Below, in pieces: positions 58,802-64,000 of a stretch of DNA of 64,000 bases (position 1 is its first letter; each line of letters opens with the position of its first letter). The stretch covers positions 1,750,810-1,814,809 of the forward strand of contig ML058452.1 in the NCBI GenBank assembly GCA_003013855.2, written 5' to 3'. The position numbers and the translations under genes are program-made. Below the pieces are notes generated by a model, which saw only the letters and a list, made by a program, of their open reading frames with translations, had not been told where the DNA came from and made no database searches. Origin of the DNA: Liriodendron chinense. Lineage: Eukaryota; Streptophyta; Magnoliopsida; Magnoliales; Magnoliaceae.

Positions 58802-60298
58802 TTACCCGTGAAAGATCTTCACGTTGTCGGCATTGGTTGGCTCAGGAAGATCCACCCCTCTCATGCTGGTGAGTCTGAGGGCGCCTCCGGGAAGTACTTC
58901 TCTGACTATCAGTGGCCCGTCCCACGAGGGTTTGAACTTTCCTCTGGGGTCCGGAAGGTGCGACGGTAGAATCTTCTTCATAACCATGTCGCCTACCTTG
59001 AAACTTCTTTTTCGAACTCTTTTGTTGTAAGCCCGAGCGATCCTTTTTTGATAGCACTGTGAATGACTTAGTGCACGCATGCGCTTTTCGTCTGCTAGCT
59101 GCAACTGATCGAACCTGGCCCGTTGCCATTCTCCTTCTTCAATTCCGCTTTCTAATAACACCCGTAGTGATGGTATTTCCACCTCGACTGGCAAAACTGC
59201 CTCCATTCCATAGGTAAGCTCGAAAGGAGTAACGCCCGTAGCAGATCGTACAGACGTTCGATAGGCCCAAAGTGCATATGGGAGCATATCTGACCAATCT
59301 CGATAGGTCACGACCATCTTCTCGAGTATCCTGACGATTGTCTTGTTTGCGGCTTCTACCCCACCATTCATCTGGGGACGGTAGGGGCTTGATCGATGAC
59401 GTTGGATCTTGAATTTGCTGAGGAAGTCATCCATCTTCTTGTTGACGAACGGGGTTCCATTATTTGTGATGATGGCATTGGGGATTCCATACCGGCATAT
59501 GATGTTGTTCTTCATGAATTTGATCACCTGAGATGCTGCAATCGTGGTGTAGGAGGCTGCCTCTACCCACTTGGTGAAGTAGTCGACTGCCACAAGTATG
59601 TACTCATGACCGTTTGATGCTTTGGGACTGATCTTGCCGATGATGTCGAGCCCCCACATGGAGAAGGGCCAGGGGGTGGTCAGGTTGTATAACTCTGATG
59701 ATGGGGCATGGATTTGATTTGCATGCTCCTGACACTTAAAGCATTTTCTGACGTGCTGGCAACAGTCTGTCTCTATGGTGAGCCAATAGTAGCCGAGTCG
59801 TAGAATCTTCTTTGCCATCATGTGCCCGTTCATGTGTGGGCCACAGATTCCTTCGTGTATTTCTTTCATGATCTTTGCAGCTTCTGTTTCATCGACGCAT
59901 CGAAGGAGGATGTGATTATAGGATCGCTTGTAAAGAACTTCGCCACTGATGGTGAACTGGCCGGCCAAACGCTGAATGGTTCGGCGATCTGTTATTGTTG
60001 CTGACTCTGGATACTCCTGGGTTTCGAGATATTGCTTGATGTCGGCATACCAGGGTTTGTCAGGGACAGCTTCGGCTTCTTCTATTTGCAGGCAAAAGGC
60101 AGGTTCTTCTTGAACTTCAACTGTGAGCTCCCATTCTGAAGCTCCTTTTGGTATCTCGAGCATTGATGCAAGTGTGGCGAGAGCATCGGCAAACTGGTTC
60201 TTGGCTCTAGGTATGTATGAGAAGGTGATTTCCTTGAATTCCTCGATCAGATTGTCAAGATACACATGATATGGTATCAACTTCTCGTCCTTAGTTTT
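58802..60298 (-). CDS. Tat integrase (with end of second RNase H), catalytic Asp replaced
   Basis: In the frame 60280 to 58802 the first 45 residues finish the archaeal-type RNase H (NQFADALATLAS, with its last catalytic Asp). Then comes the integrase: zinc-binding H149, H153, C180, C183 (GPHMNGHMM, CFKCQ); core D212 (MWGLDIIGK); second acidic position N273 in IITNNGTPF, where Asp is expected (codon at 59462-59464); and E309 (NGGVEAANK), giving normal D-35-E spacing. The C-terminal GDMVMKKILPSHLPDPRGKF block is typical of Tat. The D-to-N change should abolish strand transfer. The upstream in-frame TGA at 60299-60301 separates it from the rest of RNase H. Confidence 0.88.
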   Translation of the reverse strand, partial: KTKDEKLIPYHVYLDNLIEEFKEITFSYIPRAKNQFADALATLASMLEIPKGASEWELTVEVQEEPAFCLQIEEAEAVPDKPWYADIKQYLETQEYPESATITDRRTIQRLAGQFTISGEVLYKRSYNHILLRCVDETEAAKIMKEIHEGICGPHMNGHMMAKKILRLGYYWLTIETDCCQHVRKCFKCQEHANQIHAPSSELYNLTTPWPFSMWGLDIIGKISPKASNGHEYILVAVDYFTKWVEAASYTTIAASQVIKFMKNNIICRYGIPNAIITNNGTPFVNKKMDDFLSKFKIQRHRSSPYRPQMNGGVEAANKTIVRILEKMVVTYRDWSDMLPYALWAYRTSVRSATGVTPFELTYGMEAVLPVEVEIPSLRVLLESGIEEGEWQRARFDQLQLADEKRMRALSHSQCYQKRIARAYNKRVRKRSFKVGDMVMKKILPSHLPDPRGKFKPSWDGPLIVREVLPGGALRLTSMRGVDLPEPTNADNVKIFHG

Positions 60299-60545
60299 TC
60301 ATTCGCCATTGGTCTGATTGATGATAAGCTGTGAGTCTCCAAATACTCGTAGCTTCTTGACGCCCAAGATTATGGCTTCCCTTAAGCCAGCGATGCATGC
60401 TTCGTACTCTGCCATGTTGTTGGTGCACTCGAATGCGATGCGCCTTGAGATAGGAATAGGGACGTCATCTGGAGAGTAGAGGATTGCTCCAATACCACTT
60501 CCTTTGGAATTTACTGCGCCGTCGAAGAATAACGTCCACTCACCT
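60299..60545 (-). CDS. Archaeal-type RNase H (aRH) of the Tat element
   Basis: WTLFFDGAVNSKGSGIG, NNMAEYEACIAGLREA and VFGDSQLIINQ carry the D, E, D catalytic residues of the second RNase H, whose presence defines Tat elements. The frame is shifted relative to the RT frame just upstream (which stops at 60540) and ends in a TGA at 60299 after QTNGE. The missing tail is in the next open frame. As written it cannot be made as one polyprotein. Confidence 0.85.
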
Positions 60546-62441
60546 TTCTCCTTCACTTTCGACAAGCAAGAGATCTTCGTCAGGAAAGAACGTCTTGAGC
60601 GGCTGATAGTCCAGGAGGGAGTGGGCGGCAAGATGATCGGCTAGGGCTTGTCCCTTGATTGCCTTCTGAGTGACATAGGTGATGTCGAACTCAGACAGGA
60701 GTAGCTGCCATTTAGCTATCCTTCCAGTGAGTGCCGGTTTCTCGAACAGGTACTTGAGTGGATCCATGCGAGCGAGGAGGAGAATAGGGAATGCAATCAT
60801 GTATTGACGGAGTCGCTGAGTTGCCCAGACTAGGGCGAGGCAAGTCTTCTCGATCGGGGAATACCTGGTCTCGTAGTCAGTGAACTTTTGGCTCAAATAA
60901 TATATTGCTTGTTCCTTCTTCCCGGTCTCGTCGTGCTGGCCGAGGACACAGCCTATGGCTTCTGCTGCTACCGAGATGTATAACAATAGTGGTCGTCCAG
61001 GAGTGGGTGGCACTAGGACTGGAGGATTCATGAGATATCTCTTGATGCGATCGAAGGCAACTTGGCAATCATCATTCCATTCTTTTGGAACATTCTTCTG
61101 AAGGAGCTTGAAAATGGGCTCACAAATAGGTGTGAGCTGTGCGATGAAGCGGCTGATGTATTGAATTCTGCCGAGGAAGCCACGAATTTCCTTCTCTGTT
61201 TTAGGAGGGGGCATCTCAATGATTGCTCTGGTTTTGGTCTCGTCGACCCTAATGCCATCCTCGCTTACCATAAAGCCGAGGAGCTTACCTCCCATTGCAC
61301 CGAAGACACATTTCTGAGGGTTGAGACGGAGCTTGTACTTTTCTAATCTGTTGAATAACTTCTTCAGATCTTCAAAGTGTCCTTCAATTGTGCGGGATTT
61401 GACGATCATGTCGTCCACATATACTTCGAGCTCTTTGTTCATCATGTCGTGGAATAGTGCTGTCATTGCTCGCTGATATGTTGTTCCTGCGTTCTTCAGA
61501 CCGAACGGCATTACCCTGTAACAGAAGGTTCCCCAGGGAGTGATGAATGATGTCTTCTCGCGATCTTCGACAGCCATCTTGATCTGATTGTAACCTGAGA
61601 ACCCGTCCATGAATGAGAAGATCTTGTATCCAGCAGTGTTGTCGACCAGAGTGTCGATATGTGGCAAAGGGAAGTCATCTTTAGGACTGGCTTTGTTGAG
61701 ATCTCGGAAGTCGATGCACATTCGAACCTTGCCGTCCTTTTTTGGTACTGGTACGATGTTGGCGAGCCATTCAGGGTAGTTGGAGACTACTAAGAATCCT
61801 GCATTGTATTGCTTGATGACTTCATCTCGGACTTTCAGAACCCATTCTGGCTTCATTCTTCGAAGTTTCTGCTTCACTGGCTTCATATCTGCCTTGGTTG
61901 GCAGATGGTGTACAACGAGCTCTTCATCGAGCCCCGGCATGTCTTCATATGAGAATGCGAAGTTGGACAATCTTGGAGCTAGGAACTCTATCATTTTCTG
62001 TTTCATCTCAGGTGGCAACGATTTTCCAATGCGTACTTCCCTAGGGATCTCAGGTGTCCCCAAGTTTACTATCTCGAAATCATCGGCTACAACATTGGCT
62101 TTAGATTCAAACTTTTTAAGGAGATCCTCAAGTTCGGGAGCTGGATCATCATCTTCCTCATCCCGGGCTTCGTCCAGACCCATGAGCTCGAAGTCTAATT
62201 CGATGTCGAAATCATATGATTCGACTTCAAACTCATGCGACTCTTTAGACGAACTTGGCACACTATTGAATGCAGGAAAAGAAATATTTTTTGGTTTTTG
62301 AGATTTTTCTGAAATTGGAATACTGGATGTTTTTGGCTTTTGAAATTTTTTTATTTTTTTGGATTTTCGAAATTCACGGGACCTTGAACAAGCGGGCATT
62401 GCAGACCATGATTGAGCCAACTTGTTCCAAAGTTCCGGTCA
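60540..62441 (-). CDS. Tat reverse transcriptase and first RNase H
   Basis: The longest pol frame (62420-60540). Counting from its first Met, the variable linker is residues 1-115, then RT: IDFRDLNKASPKDDFPLPH (236-254), MDGFSGYNQI (271-280), VMPFGLKNAGTTYQ, and the catalytic YVDD at 334-337. The first RNase H follows, with SVAAEAIGCVLGQ in place of the usual catalytic Asp context. That is normal for Tat, where the second RNase H is thought to compensate. The preceding frame ends in TGA at 62439-62441 within CLFKQ*PELWNKLAQSW and continues in the same frame, so this TGA looks like a mutated Trp codon. A spliced junction cannot be excluded. Confidence 0.9.
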
Positions 62442-64000
62442 CTGCTTAAACAGGCATTTTTTTTGGAAGCCAGAGCCCTCAGACGGCTCGTTGGCTGATT
62501 CAAAAGTTAGGGGAACGGATGACCATTCAGGACCCCACACTTCCTCCCCTGAAAAGGTGGGGGTTGATGATTCGGGCGAAGAATCACAGTCTGGCCCAAT
62601 GACCATGATTTCTTGCTGGTCGGGTTCGAGATCTGAGTCATACTCAGTCTCTCCCGGGTCACTTACCTCGCATTGCAGTTCGTCTGGTTCCACGGCTAGA
62701 CATAAGTTTGGAATCTGGACATCAGACCAATCTAGGGCTGGCCATTTCCCTTTCTTGGTCCAATGGATGGGCTGCTTCTGCCCCTGGCTGATGATTGATG
62801 ATGTTGACTTTGCAGAGATGGGCAAGTCTTGCCCCTTGCTAATTGGTGCTGAGATGGGCGAGTTGTGCCCCTTGCTGATTGAAGTGGGCAGGTTGTGCCC
62901 CTGGCTGATTGAAGTGGGCAGGTTGTGCCCCTGGTTGAGAGAAGTGGGCAAGTTGTGCCCCTGGTTGGGAGCAGGTGTCAGAGTAACCTGGTCCTGAAGC
63001 TGCTGTATTTCACTTCCTTCTTCGTCTTCATCCTTTTCTTCTTCTTCTGGAGGCTTAGATGGTTCGAGAATCTGATCCCATCGAATGGGGGGCCACGTGG
63101 CCCAAACTAGGCTCATCGGGAGGCCTTTGTGTAGTGTAGTCGGTTGATTCCTTCCTGGATCTTTGCAAGGTTCTCCTGGCTTGACGAATTGGATAGGTGA
63201 GCATCGAAATTTCTTCCTTCTTTTGTCCATGAAGGTTGTCTTGTATCCGAGTCCCCATTTGCGTTGGTTATATATCAGCGGTACCTTTCTAGACTTGAAA
63301 TGATTCTTCATTCGGTATTTGAGACTCAAACGCTCTGCCGGTGAAAAGACACGGTCCACCCTTATCGGTTCTGGATTGGCGATAGAGTTCACAGTCTCGA
63401 ATTCGAAACTATGAAACGGGATGTCTTCCTCAGAGTGCTGGATATCGATGACCGGGACGTCTGGTTCAGTGGCAGCAGCATTGGAAGGAATGATGAGCTC
63501 CTTCTCTGCATGGATAGAGATCACTTGATTTCCACAGATGTACTTCACTCGTTGATGCAGGGTTGATGGCGCAGCTCCAACCTTGTGCAGCCAAGGTCGT
63601 CCGAGCAGCATGTTGAAAGAGGCTGATATATCCAGGATTTGGAATGTGATGGTAGAGATTTCTGGACCTATCTGTACCTCTATGTCGACCTCCCCTTCCA
63701 CTGATCGGCGGGTGTTGTCGAATGCTCTGACACATATGGTGCTGGGTCGGAATGAAGAAGGACTGATTCCCAGACGTTCCACCGTCTTGAGCGGGCAGAC
63801 GTTTAAGCTCGAGCCATTATCGACAAGGACCAATGGGACGCAGAAGTCCTTATATCGTAAGGCTATGTTGAGGGATTGCCCATGATCGCGCCCTTCTGGT
63901 GGTAACTCATTATCAGTGAAGGTGATGGCACGTGGAGCCAGGAGTTGTCCAATCATCAATGCTATCATCTCTGGTGCCGTATCAGAGGAGACGTGAGCAT
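62439..64000 (-). CDS. Tat aspartic protease region and Gln-Gly-His-Asn repeat linker, 5' end outside the window
   Basis: The frame is open to the edge at 64000, so the start lies outside. The protease has DNGSSLNVCPL (encoded at about 63790-63822, catalytic Asp first) and the flap/core block MLLGRPWLHKVGA. It is followed by a ~270-aa linker that includes about five imperfect 10-residue repeats of the QGHNLPTSIS type (DNA 62800-62995). Gag is expected upstream, beyond the window. Confidence 0.88.
   Translation of the reverse strand, partial: AHVSSDTAPEMIALMIGQLLAPRAITFTDNELPPEGRDHGQSLNIALRYKDFCVPLVLVDNGSSLNVCPLKTVERLGISPSSFRPSTICVRAFDNTRRSVEGEVDIEVQIGPEISTITFQILDISASFNMLLGRPWLHKVGAAPSTLHQRVKYICGNQVISIHAEKELIIPSNAAATEPDVPVIDIQHSEEDIPFHSFEFETVNSIANPEPIRVDRVFSPAERLSLKYRMKNHFKSRKVPLIYNQRKWGLGYKTTFMDKRRKKFRCSPIQFVKPGEPCKDPGRNQPTTLHKGLPMSLVWATWPPIRWDQILEPSKPPEEEEKDEDEEGSEIQQLQDQVTLTPAPNQGHNLPTSLNQGHNLPTSISQGHNLPTSISKGHNSPISAPISKGQDLPISAKSTSSIISQGQKQPIHWTKKGKWPALDWSDVQIPNLCLAVEPDELQCEVSDPGETEYDSDLEPDQQEIMVIGPDCDSSPESSTPTFSGEEVWGPEWSSVPLTFESANEPSEGSGFQKKCLFKQ

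Larger units (their letters stand above)
44549..64000 (-). mobile_element. Giant Ty3/gypsy Tat-lineage retrotransposon, partial (>19.4 kb)
   Basis: The left boundary is the 3' LTR, inserted in copia RT. The element reads on the minus strand and leaves the window at 64000 before its gag and 5' LTR. Tat assignment rests on: a second, archaeal-type RNase H between RT/RNase H and integrase; the DNGSSLNVCPL protease; an LTR starting TGTAGACACCCCACC and ending GGGTCCACA; and the unusual length. The non-pol 3' region (46074-58801) holds two genes on the + strand and several tandem arrays. No second LTR is available, so age and full length cannot be given. The 5 bp before the LTR, ATAAC, is the expected target duplication. 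Confidence 0.9.

Noticed and set aside
61780..62301. 173-codon + strand frame over the Tat RT linker
   Set aside because: It is the shadow of the minus-strand pol frame; composition (Ser-rich) mirrors the acidic linker on the coding strand.

Overview
This window is nuclear DNA of a flowering plant. The evidence is a seven-exon cysteine-rich receptor-like kinase (CRK) gene with kilobase-scale introns, and a dense nest of plant-type LTR retrotransposons, foldback MITEs and microsatellites. Many segments carry arms of one foldback repeat (cores such as GTGGGCCCCACCATGATGTA, ATCATTTTAGGGCATGAGCC, TGGTCCACCTGAGATTTGGA). I associate that repeat with magnoliid genomes, but this is an impression and not a proven identification.

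Layout. 80-3075: about 2.7 tandem copies of a ~1.2-kb non-coding repeat ending just before the CRK promoter. 3186-18370: the CRK gene (ATG 3307, stop 18279, 634 aa in 7 exons). Its introns are full of small DNA transposons but the reading frame is intact. Intron 6 has a GC donor. 18371-24836: intergenic nest of foldback elements, including one with 9-bp target duplications (MULE-like) and one with 8-bp duplications (hAT). 24837-32566: a complete but dead chromodomain Ty3/gypsy element on the minus strand (duplication ATCAC). Its integrase is split by an oppositely oriented solo LTR (duplication CAACG). 32600-33540: apparent remnants of a second CRK copy. 33700-43150: CACTA end, hAT MITE, repeats and (AT)n tracts. 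43150-44548: decayed Ty1/copia pol, cut by the next element.

44549-64000 (runs off the right edge): a giant Ty3/gypsy element of Tat type on the minus strand. In its own direction the visible order is protease, RT/RNase H, second (archaeal-type) RNase H, integrase, a ~12.7-kb 3' region, polypurine tract and a 1.5-kb 3' LTR. The 3' region carries two intron-containing genes on the opposite (+) strand. One has a clear plant mobile domain (PMD); the other is a longer, compositionally odd PMD-like protein. These reading frames are open, while the element's own pol has two in-frame TGA codons, a frameshift and a replaced catalytic Asp. The pair of antisense genes inside the retroelement is the most interesting signal in the window.

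The only ordinary host gene is the CRK, expected to be a plasma-membrane receptor kinase. All other coding sequence belongs to mobile elements. No tRNA, rRNA or CRISPR array was seen.
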